Origin: Areca catechu
Taxonomy: Eukaryota > Streptophyta > Magnoliopsida > Arecales > Arecaceae
Assembly: GCA_021397845.1 (NCBI GenBank)
Contig: JAHSVC010000043.1
Coordinates: 992,001 to 1,056,000 of the forward strand
Reading direction: 5' to 3'
DNA length: 64,000 nt
Position 1 is the stretch's first letter, and each line of letters begins with the position of its first letter. Shown here one piece after another: positions 43,392 to 54,199 of the stretch. The translations under genes and the position numbers were made by a program. The notes below the pieces were generated by a model that saw nothing but the letters and a program-made list of their open reading frames with translations, made no database searches and had not been told where the DNA came from.

Positions 43392-44980
43392 CCATAAAAT
43401 CAAATTCACTCCAAGAAATTGACAGGTTCCACTTGTACTTTTCCTATCTAGTTTGCATCTAGCAAAGTTAGCATCATAATATGCAATCAATTCAATAGAT
43501 GAGTCTCTAGAATACCATAGACCAATATCAATTATTCCAGACAGATATCTAAGTATTCGTTTAACAGCCAATAGATGAGACTCTTTAGGAGCAGACTGAT
43601 ATCTAGCATACATACATACACTAAACATGATATCTGGCCTACTTGCAGTTAAATATAACAGTGAACCAATGATACCTCTATATAATTCTTTATCTACATT
43701 TTTACCTGATTCATCTTTATCAAGTTTACAAGAATGGCTCATAGGAATACCTAGTGGTTTGGTGCTCTCCATCCCAAACTTCTTTAAGATTTTCTTTATG
43801 TACTTAGTTTGGTTGATGAAGATCTCTTCTTTGGTTTGCTTGATTTGGAGTATGAGGAAAAAGTTTAATTCTCCTATCATGCTTATCTTGAACTCACCTT
43901 GCATAAGCTTGGCAAACTCTTGACAAAGAATTTCATTAGTAGCACTTAAAATGATATCATCAACATAAATATGTTATACTAATAAATCATCATTTTTCTT
44001 TTTCAAAAATAGTGCAGTGTCAACATTGCCCCTAGAAAATCCATTTTCAAGCAAAAAAGTACTTTGTCTATCATACCAAGCTCTTGGAGCTTTTTTAAAC
44101 CATAAAAGCTTTATGAAGTTTAAAAATATGATCAGGGTATTCATGATTTTCAAAATCAAGGGACTGTTCAACGTAAACTTTTTCTTCAATAAAATCATTC
44201 AAAAAGGCATTTTTGACGTTCATTTGAAATAACTTGAAATCCATAAAACAAGCAAAAGCAAGTAAAAATCTAATTGCTTCTAATCTAGCAACAGGTGCAA
44301 ATATTTTATCAAAATCAATGTCCTCTTCTTGATTATAGCCTTTTACAATTAATCTAGCTTTATTTCTAGTTACTAAGCCATTTTCATCAAGTTTATTTCT
44401 GCAAACCTATTTTGTTTCTATTATTGAAACATTACAAGGTCTTTCAACTAAAGTCCAAACTTTGTTTCTTTTAAATTGATTTAATTCATCTTGCATAGTA
44501 TTTATCCAGTTTGAATCTTTTTCAGCTTCTTCAATTGATTTAGGTTCTACTTGAGATACAAAAGCTAGATAATCATAAACATTTTTTATTGAGGAACGAG
44601 TACTTACCCCTTTTGATGAATCACCAATGATAAGTTCTTTAGGGTGTCCATAGGCATACCTCCATTCTTTAGACAATGGTTTGGGTGTTGATGCTCCAAC
44701 TTCTTATACTTGTTCTTCATTTCCTTGATCACATCTTATTCTTTGGAAGCTCCTTCATTGATTGTCATTCTTCCAAACTTTTGAATGCCTGTTTCATCAT
44801 CAAGAGTATCTTCTGTTCTAGAAGATTTTTATTAGTTTCATCAAACACTATATGGATGGATTCTTCAACTAAAAGAGTTCTTCTGTTGAAGACTCTATAT
44901 ATCTTGCTAAAAGTAAAGTATCCTAAGAAAATACCCTCATCTGACTTGGCATCAAATTTACTGAGATTATCTTTACTATT
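43389..44980 (-). pseudogene. Element C reverse transcriptase and start of RNase H
   Basis: The RT start reads SNWINTMQDELNQFKRNKVW (44407-44560). Then come NKLDENGLVTRNKARL and the thumb-ward part with KAPRAWYDRQSTFLLENGF (44010-44110). The catalytic YVDD is intact at 43956-43967, but a stop lies four codons before it. The RT/RNase H junction is open from 43904 to 43389, with GELNFFLILQIKQTKEEIF and LLYLTASRPDIMFSVCMYA, and is cut by the solo LTR after VNLI. Several stops and shifts inactivate it. Confidence 0.92.
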
Positions 44981-45735
44981 GTTTAGAATGAAACAATGGC
45001 ATCCAAATACATGAAATATTTTATAGTAGGTTTTCTACCTTTCCAAAGTTCGTAAGGCATTTTCTTTAAAATCGAATGGATTACAACATGATTCAAACTA
45101 TAGCAAGCAGTATTTATGGCTTCCACCCAAAAATATCTAGGTAAATCATTTTCATAAAGCATTATGCATGCCATTCTTCTAGATCCTATTCTTTCTTTCT
45201 ACTATCCCATTTTGTTGAGGTATCCTAGGTACAGAAAAATTATGAATAATACCATTTTCATTGCAAAATATTTTAAAATCATGATTTTCAAATTCGGTAC
45301 CATGATCATTACATAAAAAAATAATTGAAATACCTTTTTCATTTGAAACTTTCTTATAAAATTTAATGAATGCTGAAAATGTTTCATCTTTATGAGCTAA
45401 AAATATTACCCATGTAAAATGAGAGAAGTCATCCATAATTATAGACCATATTTTTTACCTCCAAAACTAGTTGTTCTAGCTGGTCCAAAGAGGTCTATGT
45501 GAAGCAATTCTAAGGGTCTAGTTGTAGACACTACTCCTTTTGGTTTGAAAGAAGATTTTATTTTTTTTCCAAGTTGACATGCACTACAAATCTTATCTTT
45601 TTCAAAAGTGAATTTTGGCACATCTTTTATAAGATTCTTTTTGTTTAATTTTAAAAGCAAATGCATACTTGCATGCCCTAGTCTACAATGACAAAGCCAA
45701 CTAGTTTCATTTATCTTAGCTTCTTTAGCCACTAG
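44981..45735 (-). pseudogene. Element C integrase
   Basis: The zinc-binding domain shows CRLGHASMHLLLKL and CSACQLGKKIKSSFKPKG. The first catalytic Asp is in LLHIDLFGPARTTS (about 45485-45510). The second is in CNDHGTEFEN (about 45280-45310). The Glu is in QQNGIVERKNR (45180-45215). It then continues NALYENDLPRYFWVEAINTA to 44983. The three acidic residues are present, but shifts near 45440 and 45180 break the frame. Confidence 0.92.
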
Positions 45736-45747
45736 GCATTGACCATT

Positions 45748-46131
45748 TTACATAGGTAGATCATCAATATCAACCATGTAAATATTTCCATGCCTATGAT
45801 CAATGAACTTGATGCCATTGTTATCTAGACTAGATACCATGCACATAGAATATTCAAAAACTACTTTAAATCCTTTGTCACAAAATTGGTTTATACTAAA
45901 CAAATTATGTTTTAAACCATCAACAAATAAAATATTTTCAACATAAGTAGAAGGGGTGATATGGACTTTACCGATACTGATAATTTTGTACTTTTTATTA
46001 TCACAAAATGTCATATTTCCACCATTTAAAGCTTCTAGAGTTGAGAATTGCCTTACATCCCCAGTCACGTATCTTGAGCAACCGCTATCAAGATACCACA
46101 TTATTCTTTTATCCTTGGTTGTAAGACACAC
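45748..46131 (-). pseudogene. Element C protease
   Basis: Open from 46131: MCLTTKDKRIMWYLDSGCSR. The active-site DSGCS is near 46078-46095, followed by YVTGDVRQF. It then has KHNLFSINQFCDKGFKVVF, the usual copia segment before integrase. The aspartic protease would mature the polyprotein. This 127-residue piece is one of the better kept parts of the element. Confidence 0.9.
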
Positions 46132-46199
46132 CTATAAAATAAATCAAGTAGAAACTTTAAGTATCCAAGTCATCTTGAATCCTTTTGGGTTAGTTGAAC

Positions 46200-47864
46200 T
46201 GGTTGCTTTTAGAACTCAAACCTTTCTAATGGCGTTTAACTTTCTTTTGTCACATATATAAGATTTGTGTCCTATTTTACCACAAGCATAACAAGTAATA
46301 CTAGAGGAAGCAGGTACAAAGAAATTTTTTAAATATTTTTGCTGCTTTTGCAGTTTAAAATCTAGGCCAGCTTTATTAAAGACTACTCTTTGGTTGTTTA
46401 AAAGCATGTTTAGTTTTTCATAACTGTAAGTAAACTTTTCAACAAATGGCTTCACTTTTTCAAGTTTTTTTTTTGTATTTCTTATTTTCTAGCAAAAACT
46501 CCTTGTTTTGTTTAGCAAGTTTTTCATTTGTAGAAAAAATTTTATCCTTTTTCAGAGAGTCTTTTTCTTTCACAAGATCTTCTTTTTTATTTTTCAAGAC
46601 AATGATTTGTTCATTAAAGTTTTTGTTTTCTTGAATCAAACTTTCATTCTCTATCAAAAACTTATTGGTTGATTTTGAAAGCTCTAAGTTTTGCTTTTTC
46701 AAATCTTTGTTTTTCAATTTAAGTTTTTGATATTCCATAACTAATTCATCAAAAACATCACATAATTCATCGAATGTAAATTTATTTTTAGGTTCAAGGC
46801 TTACATATTCTTCATTGGCCATAAAGCAAAGGTTGGCCACTTCTTGCTGTTCTTCATCAGAGCATGAGTCTTCGCTCTCACTCCATGTTGCCATCATGGC
46901 CTTTTTCCTGAATTTCTTTTTGCTCTTCTTGAGTATAGGGCAATCCATTTTGTAGTGTCTGGGTTTCTTACACTCAAAATATATTGGTTGTTGTCTTTCC
47001 TTTTCTTTTTTTTTTCCTTGCTATGATCTCTTTTTGTAGATCTTTCTTGTAATTGAACCTCTTCCTTCTCATGAATTTCTTAAATTTTCTTGAAATGAGA
47101 GCTGTCTCATCTTCTTCATCCTCTTCATCAGATTCATCACTGGACTTTTCCTTGGTTGTGGACTTGAATGCAATAGCTTTCTTCTTCTTATCATTATCAA
47201 CCATTTTCTACTTTAATGATAGCTCATAGGTCATCAATGACCCCAAGAGCTACTCCAGTTGAAGAGTATTGACATTTTTGGCTTCCTCAATGGTAGTGAC
47301 TTTAGGATCCCAAGAAGCCAGAAGAGACCTGGGGATTTTGTTAACAAGTTCAGCATTAGAAATCACTTTTCCTAAACTTCTCATGCCATTAATAATGTTT
47401 GTAAATCTCGTATATATTTCACTAATTGTTTCTATTGGTTACATCCTAAACATCTCATAAGTATGAATGAGTATGTTTACTTTGGTGGTTTTCACTTGAT
47501 GTGTACCCTCATGGATAACTTCAAGTGTATCCTAAATTTCTTTGGCAAAAATACAGTTGGATATTCTAGTAAATTCACTTGGATCAAGTACACAAAATAA
47601 TAAGTTCATGGCCTTAGCATTAAGCTCTGCTTGCTTAATGTCATTCTCATCCCAATCTTCTTTTAATTTAGGGGTGGGAATGCCAATAACCAAGACAGTG
47701 GGCAGATGAGGGCCTTTAATAATAGTTCTCCAAATGTTATAATCAATAGCTTGAATATATATGCATATGTGTGTCTTCTAGTAAGTATAGTTTATGCCAT
47801 TAAACAGTGGGAGATGGTTTGAGGCTTGTCCTTCTACAATACCAATACTGATTTGGATTGCCAT
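46200..47864 (-). pseudogene. Element C gag (copia UBN2-type) with long coiled coil
   Basis: The start is ATG at 47864 (MAIQISIGIVEGQASNHLPL) after the primer site. A TAG early in the N-terminal domain truncates it. The UBN2-like part has YTRFTNIINGMRSLGKVISN (47330-47420). A Lys- and Glu/Asp-rich linker follows (46974-47204). The first knuckle has lost its first Cys (IYFECKKPRHYKMDC, about 46935-46980). A ~130-residue coiled coil (46460-46840) is followed by a second, intact knuckle CYACGKIGHKSYIC (about 46250-46300). Two CCHC boxes separated by a coiled coil are noteworthy. Confidence 0.88.
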
Positions 47865-47907
47865 AATCTTTAACTCAAGATCATTGGACCTACAAGCAGA
47901 GTACCAA

Positions 47908-47919
47908 GCTCTGATACCA
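47908..47919 (-). other. Primer binding site of element C (initiator tRNA-Met)
   Basis: The minus strand reads TGGTATCAGAGC, two bases inside the 5' LTR. Confidence 0.92.
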
Positions 47920-47921
47920 CT

Positions 47922-49506
47922 TGTTGCCCAGCAAGGTAGCCCAGGAGGGGGGTGAATTGAGTATTTTAAAAAATTTAAAAAGTTATGTGCTAAACTTTGA
48001 GTGTTAATGTGGCAAAGTGATTGTGCTAAATAAGATATGCATCAGAAGTAGTAAATTAAGTGCAAAGTAATAAAGAGCAAGTGAAAAAAGAAGCAAACAA
48101 CCACAAACACATAAATTCATAATGGTTCGGTGTATTCTAAGTACCTCAAACCACTCTCCAAGTATTTTTTGAAAATTTTTACTATAATATATCCTAGATT
48201 ACAGCCAACTTGTTTTTTAAGGCTCACAAGTCAAACTTCATTGGTTTTATCACTTAGGCTCACTAACAACCTTCACAACTTATTTTAAATCCAGTCTTAC
48301 AAGTCAACCCCTAGTTGGTTTTATCTCTTAGGCTCACCAACAATCTTTAACACTAGTTTTAATACCTTTGAAACTAGCAACAACAAATAAAAGCAAGTAC
48401 ACAAAAATAAGCACAAGAAATAGCTCCTAAATGAGCGAAAATAAATATCGATGAAGCTCTTCTTGAATGCTCGAGTTGTCTCCTTCTTGGAATCTTTGAA
48501 TGCACTCTTTTGGTTAATGATTTGAAGGCTCAAAGCTAAGTTGAAGGATTTCTTAGGTGGAATCTACTCTAAGGCTCACACTTGTCTTTTCTTAAAAGAT
48601 AAATTTTTGTCTCTACTTGTTGTTCTTAGATTATTGTCTTCAATGAGTTTGGTGAATGATAAATAGCTCAAAAATATTAAAAAGACCATTGGAGATCGTT
48701 AGAGTGAAGAAACTAGCCATTTGGAATTAATTCTGAATTTCTGGAAAACTAGCCTTCATACTAAGTGTCGACACTTGAATTTCATCATGAGTCGATCTGT
48801 GAGTTGACACTTGAAATTTGTGAGTCGACACTTGGATTGACACTAGGCAAAAATTTGAATTTCTAGGATTTTGCTTTACTTTTGCTCTCAAGCTTTGAGT
48901 CAGTCTCTGAGTTAACACTTAGATTTGTGAGTCGATACTTGAGTCTGTGAGTCGTTCTTCCGAGTTGACACTAGGCAAAAAGATCTTGAAATAGCATGTT
49001 TTGTTCATTTTTGTTCTCAGGCCTTGAGTTGACCTGTGAGTCGACACATGAATCTTGTGAATCGACACTTAAGTCTATGAGTCGACACCTGGCATGGCAA
49101 CTGAAACTTTGTATGCCAGTCTTTTGAAGTGTTGATACTTTCTTCATGAGTCGACCTGTGAGTCGACCTGTGTGTCAATACTTGATCCATGAGTCGACAC
49201 TTTGAGTCGACACTTGCATTGTGCCATTTCAGAAAGTGTGCCAAACTCTAAAATTTCTAAATTTTGTCCAAGAACCTCTTAGACTCATCTTCAAAAGGGC
49301 CAAACTGATTATTTTATCAATGTTCCAAGGTGAGAAGATTACTTAAACATTGAAATTCATCTTGCTTTGATGTTAGCAATTTTGATACACTTGAGTGAAG
49401 AAATTGATGTACCTATGTCTTTAAATTCATACTCCAATTGAAACATTAGTCCAAACATGTATTCAACATTTTGTTATTCATCAAAATTAGGGAGCCAAAG
49501 CCAACA
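47922..49506 (-). repeat. Element C 5' LTR
   Basis: 1585 bp, partner of 30024-31593. The GTCGACAC-rich block lies at 48760-49220. Confidence 0.93.
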
Positions 49507-50818
49507 GGTGCAACCAAAGCACCTACATCCACTTCCTAAGGTCCACTTGGGTTTTTCACTATAATTTTTCTTGATTATAGACAATTAGTTTTTTGGGCTC
49601 ACTAATCAAAACCCAACTTGTTTTCACCGGGAACACAAGTCAAAAACCCCTTTGATTTTACGGGATAACCAAAAATCTAGTTGATTTTGTAACTTCGGCT
49701 CACCAACAACCTCCTTGGTTTTGTTACTTAGGCTAACCAAAAACCTCCATTGGTTTTAACACAAAGGCTTACCAATAAACCTCAACTCTAGTTTCAATTT
49801 CCTTGAAACTAGAAACAATAGAAATATTCAAGTATAATATATGAAATACAATAAAGCTTTTAACTAAAAGTATCTCTTTGAAGCTCTTTGATTGCTATTG
49901 AAGATGCTTGTCTTCAAGTTGTTGAAGACTTAGTCAATGCTTAAATAGTTGGACTTGAATGCTCTTGAATGCTTTGAATGCTTGAAGGCTCAACTTGACT
50001 TAAAAGTAGTTGTTCTTCAATGAATATTTGAGTGAATGCACTTAACTTCTCATCTCTTTCTTTAATCTTGAGTTTGGTCCACTTTAAATTCCTTTCCAAG
50101 CTTCAAATGGCAGTTTTTGACCATTGGAGAGGAGAAAATAGCCTTTGGGGGCAAAAAAGACCAATTCTATGCTTTAAAAAATAAGCCATTACTGTTCATC
50201 AGAACTACAAGTATTGATACTTCAGGTTATGAGTTGATACTTTGAGTCGATACTTGGTTTTCTGAGTCAACACTTGTTCATAAAAATCTTCTGAAGCCCT
50301 CTGGAATTCACTAGTGCGTCGACACTTTTTCTGGTGAGTTGACACTTTAAGTCGATACTTTATCTCCATGAGTTGACACTTGAGGAAGGTTTAATTTCAG
50401 CATATTCTATATCATTTTTGTCTCAGGCCTTGAGTTGACCCTTGAGTCGACACATAAGTCGACACTTCATGCATGCCATTTAAAACTTTTTCTGCATATC
50501 AGCTCAAGCCTCTATGAGTCAACACTTCACTTCTATGAGTCGATACTTGGCTGAAACTTTCTAAAACTCAACTGAAACTCTGCTAAATCTTCTTTAAACT
50601 TCAAACTTATGTCCTTTCAAGTCATTCTTAAGTCTATTTATCTTGAGATTTCATCTTCAAAAGAGATTTCTTCAACAAGATGATAAGCAATCAAACTTTC
50701 AATATAAAATAGCTTTGGTGAGTACCCTATTCTGACAAAATATACTTTCAACACACAGTGAGTACTCAAATATACTTAAGTATTTTGTTAGTCATCAAAA
50801 TCAATACAGGAGTCAACA
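49507..50818 (-). repeat. Element E 3' LTR, part 2
   Basis: It resumes with GGTGC (duplicated target) and then CACCTACATCCACTTCC, which in the other E LTR follows GGTGC after an ACAACAAAG-type piece (59286-59312). It ends GAGTCAACA at 50818. GAGTCGACAC-like words cluster at 50200-50540. Confidence 0.9.
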
Positions 50819-50835
50819 ATCTTTTTCTTTTTGAT
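50819..50835 (-). other. Polypurine tract of element E
   Basis: The minus strand reads AAAAAGAAAAAGAT before TGTTGACTCC, an A-rich version of the tract in element C. Confidence 0.75.
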
Positions 50836-51880
50836 GATGACAAAATCTTTAAGTATATATATATAATAAACTCAAAAGTTTTGCAACAAGTATAGAACTT
50901 TTGGTAATAAGTATCAGAGCTAATGATGATAATCATCAAAGTCTAAATTTATAATCATTATCAAGAACTGAGACTCATTTACAATGTATCAGAGTTATAA
51001 ATATATGCATGAAGAAATTTAAATTTATATAGCTTCAATGTTAGAACTGTAATTGTAATGAATAAGAGCTAGAGATTATGAAATATTAGAGCTATGATTA
51101 AAAGTATCAGAGCTGAGATATATATATATATAATGATGCTCAAGAGGTGTACCGGAGCTAACACATATTTGAAAGACATACATTATAGCATGAAGAGTAT
51201 TAGAGCAAAAACAACAAAGAAAAGCTTTAATAGTATTAGAGCAAAATCAATAGATCATGAAGAATATCAAAGTATTAAATCAAAGAGTATCGGAGCATAT
51301 TAAAAGTAATAAGTATCTGAGCATAAAAAATAAGAGTAAATAAGTATCAGAGCATAGAATTGAAGGGTATAGAACAAAAGTGATCAGATGAAACACTTCC
51401 CTCAATATATGATCTGAAAATCTAATTTTCAAAAATATTTTTGATGAAATTTTCAAAAAAAAAATAATGGCTTTAGTAATTTTCTTTCTCTCTCTCCCCC
51501 TTACTCATTGCTTCTTTCTTTGCTTCATTGCTTGCCAATTCTTTCATAGTTTCATTAATTCTTCCATTACTTCTCCCCAAAACTATTAATTCTGCACTTT
51601 CGATTGATTCTTGATACCACTAATTATTCTCCCCCTTTTTGTCACCATTAAAAACATATAGGAAAGGGAACAAGATAGACATAATACATTGCATTAAAGT
51701 AAGAATGCACACAGATAAAGTCTGAAAGAGTCAATATATATAAATTTCAAAGATTTGATACAATTGGTTCAGATTTTGATACACAAAATAGAATTTGATA
51801 CTAACAGAGATACATAAAATCATAAAAAGTACTAAAATACAAACTGACTAGCATAAAGACCATCCCTAAGGGATACCTTC
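50836..51880. other. 3' non-coding part of element E
   Basis: AT-rich, no gene. Words of the form AGTATCAGAGC(T/A)...ATA recur about every 20-40 bp on the plus strand from 50900 to 51360. CTCTCTCCCCCTTACTC (51490) and CTCCCCCTTTTTGTCACC (51630) are extra polypurine-tract-like runs on the minus strand. Confidence 0.6.
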
Positions 51881-53715
51881 CTCATCGGAGGATAACCCGA
51901 TCTCAAGAATAATAGGACCTATAACCCTAGAAGGTCTGGGTCATGGCCACATCGATCGAAGATCAGAAAGTCTAGTCCGAGTAGGTCTGGGTGTATCGCC
52001 ATGGCCTTGGCCTTTGCATCTGGTATATGCTCGTCCTCTAGCTGGTGCTGAAGAGGAGGAGGCAACATTAGGTGCAGGAGCATCAACATCGACGGAAACA
52101 GTAGCTGTATTAGTGATTCGAGGTGTGTCATCAAAAATAGGACCTGAACCAAGAACATGAAAACCAGGAGTATAAAATCCTAGTTCCCGGATCAATGATG
52201 ATATGGAAGGAATAGGTTGAGTCCAGTGGGAATACTAACAATAGGAGTCGGTAAAACAATGTCAATTGGGTCAGTATGAAGTATAGGTGTGGAAATTAAA
52301 GTATCAGTCGGGTCAGGAAAGGTGGGTGAGCTGGATAAGCTAGAGTCTGGAAGGATGATCTGATGGATCAGGAACAGGAGTCCTCGATACGTCTGCAACA
52401 AATCTGGCTCAGGCTTTGCCATGTAATCTCCAATATCAAACTCTGCAGAAGGTCACCCTGACCATCTCTTATGTCTGGTGCTGGGGGCACTGGTGGTGCT
52501 GGAGGTGTTGGAGGAGAGTCTGTGTGTGAAAAAGGTGAAGGTGCTCTGGCAAAAGACAACCTGTCTAGTGCAGCCAATATAGCAGTAATACCATCTCTAA
52601 AACCTTGGTGATCAGCTCTCATCTCCAAATGGATCTGGTTGACTCGCTGTCTGATAATCATAACCTCTGTCTCTAAGCGAGTGACCCTCTCATCCATACA
52701 GTCTCCAGATGCTGGCATCTCGGGCTGTGCCAGAATGGAAAGCTCGGGCTGAGTATCTGGAATGTCCTTCTATGGCTCAAATGGCCAGACTTTAGCAGTA
52801 TAGATATGCTTCTCCTTAGTGGCAACCTCATCATCTATGTCAGTAGCCTATCCAGAGATCCTATATCTCCACTATCCTCCATGCAGATGAAAGCCCATCC
52901 TATGTAAAGAGCACTCATCGTAGACGTCTGTATGCAGTAACTGTCTGAAAGGCTCTCCATCAATGACTACGCCGTAAGCTCAAAAGATGATGGTCAGTCC
53001 CATGCCATAGGGCAAACATAGCCTCCTGTTGGTAACAGCCTCAGCCATCTAGTGTACCATAAGAACTAGGAAGCAGACTGGAGTGTGCTGAATCAAGAAA
53101 ACCATCACCAGCAACTCTCGCTTCGTGATAAAATCAAAGCATCCGGTCTTCGATAGAAGAATCTGGACGACGATGTGATGGAGCAGTCTCATCTCTGGTG
53201 AGAGTCTAGAGGCTACCACTGTATCTCCCTCTGAAAGTCACCACTCTCAAAGATACATCTCAATCCACTCAATCGATCCACCAAAGAATCTGCCACTGTG
53301 CCTCTCATGGGAAACTTCCAAGCTTTGCTCAACACCTCAGCTATGAGCAGGATCTCTGTCCCTCAGACCTCAATGATCCATCATCTGCTCCTTTGGCAAG
53401 AGTACTGTAGAACTCCCATATCAAGCCAAGATAAAATCTCTCTAACAATGAGTAGAAGTGGCCGAGACTAGCATCCCTTAACCAATCTCCAATGCGAAAA
53501 TGATTCTGGTCCAGAAAGTCGAAGTCAACCCGTCGTCGTCCAACTATGGCCTTGGAGGCCATCCTATCTACTCCTGAGATGGGTGGTCTGACTAGAATGC
53601 TCTGCTGAGCCGATCTCTCCTCTACTGCTGGATCCTGATGCCACGCCTTCATGCACCGCTTGGCCTCCTGAACTGACGGATGAGGTCTCTTGACAACTTG
53701 CTTCCTAGAATCCAT
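51881..53715 (-). pseudogene. Element E extra ORF (env-like position)
   Basis: The ATG at 53715 starts MDSRKQVVKRPHPSVQEAKR and stays open to 53341, with RRVDFDFLDQNHFRIGDWLR and a LIWEFYSTLAKG segment. After a shift, decayed pieces resembling LVDRLSGLRCIF and RLCLPYGMGLTIIF follow (52970-53290). A Ser/Pro/Ala-rich region comes next (52192-52600), then a basic tail RGRAYTRCKGQGHGD (51990-52040). Element F encodes the same order (63400-64000 and 62560-63190). The N-terminal part reminds me of proteins annotated as putative plant transposon proteins. Function unknown; no signal peptide was seen. Confidence 0.65.
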
Positions 53716-53941
53716 TTATCAGAAAAATAGGGAATGAAGCACTAGGGTAAATTGAACAGGAATTTCATGGTGAAACCATGAGAAAACGATGAAGGAATAG
53801 TGAAAAAGGGAGGAAACTGCTTCAAACAGCAAATCGGGCAATTGGAACATGGATCGAAGTGAAATGGATGGTTGGGATACTGTTATAGGATGAGTTGGCT
53901 CAAGGGATTGGAAGAAAAGTGGAAGAAAATGCTTAGTTTTT

Positions 53942-54062
53942 CCTATTTATTCTCGGGTTCCCGCTGTTCAAGTATCGACTCATGACTGCAGGCCAAGTGT
54001 CGATGCTTGGAGGTGTCGACACTTCAAAGTGTCGACACTTCGACAAAAATCTAAAAAAATTG
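53942..54062 (-). promoter_or_regulatory. Candidate internal promoter upstream of the element E extra ORF
   Basis: In sense, three or more GTGTCGACAC-type palindromes or half sites (53975-54050) are followed by a TATA-like AATAAATAGG (53942-53951) about 230 bp before the extra-ORF ATG at 53715. The same palindromes fill the LTRs. The arrangement suggests separate transcription of the extra ORF. This is inference from motif order only. Confidence 0.4.
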
Positions 54063-54199
54063 GAAAAAAAACATAGAAAATTTTAGATCTGATTTTAAAT
54101 GTTTATGAATAATTAAACATGATTTTGAAGAATATTTGATTAGAAAAATCTCAAGGAAAACTTGAAAGACATGAAGAGATTGAAATTTAATTAAAAGGA

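Larger units (their letters stand above)
30024..49506 (-). mobile_element. Copia element C (Sirevirus-type), nested in the E 3' LTR
   Basis: LTRs 30024-31593 and 47922-49506 start TGTTGCCC and end GCCAACA. The exact 5-bp target duplication GGTGC stands at 30019-30023 and 49507-49511. Minus-strand order: primer site, gag with two CCHC boxes, protease, integrase, RT with intact YVDD, RNase H (split by a solo LTR), extra ORF (upstream side split by element D), polypurine tract. Without its two inserts (33776-40968 and 41986-43391, plus their duplications) it is about 10.9 kb. Several stops and shifts make it inactive. Confidence 0.95.
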
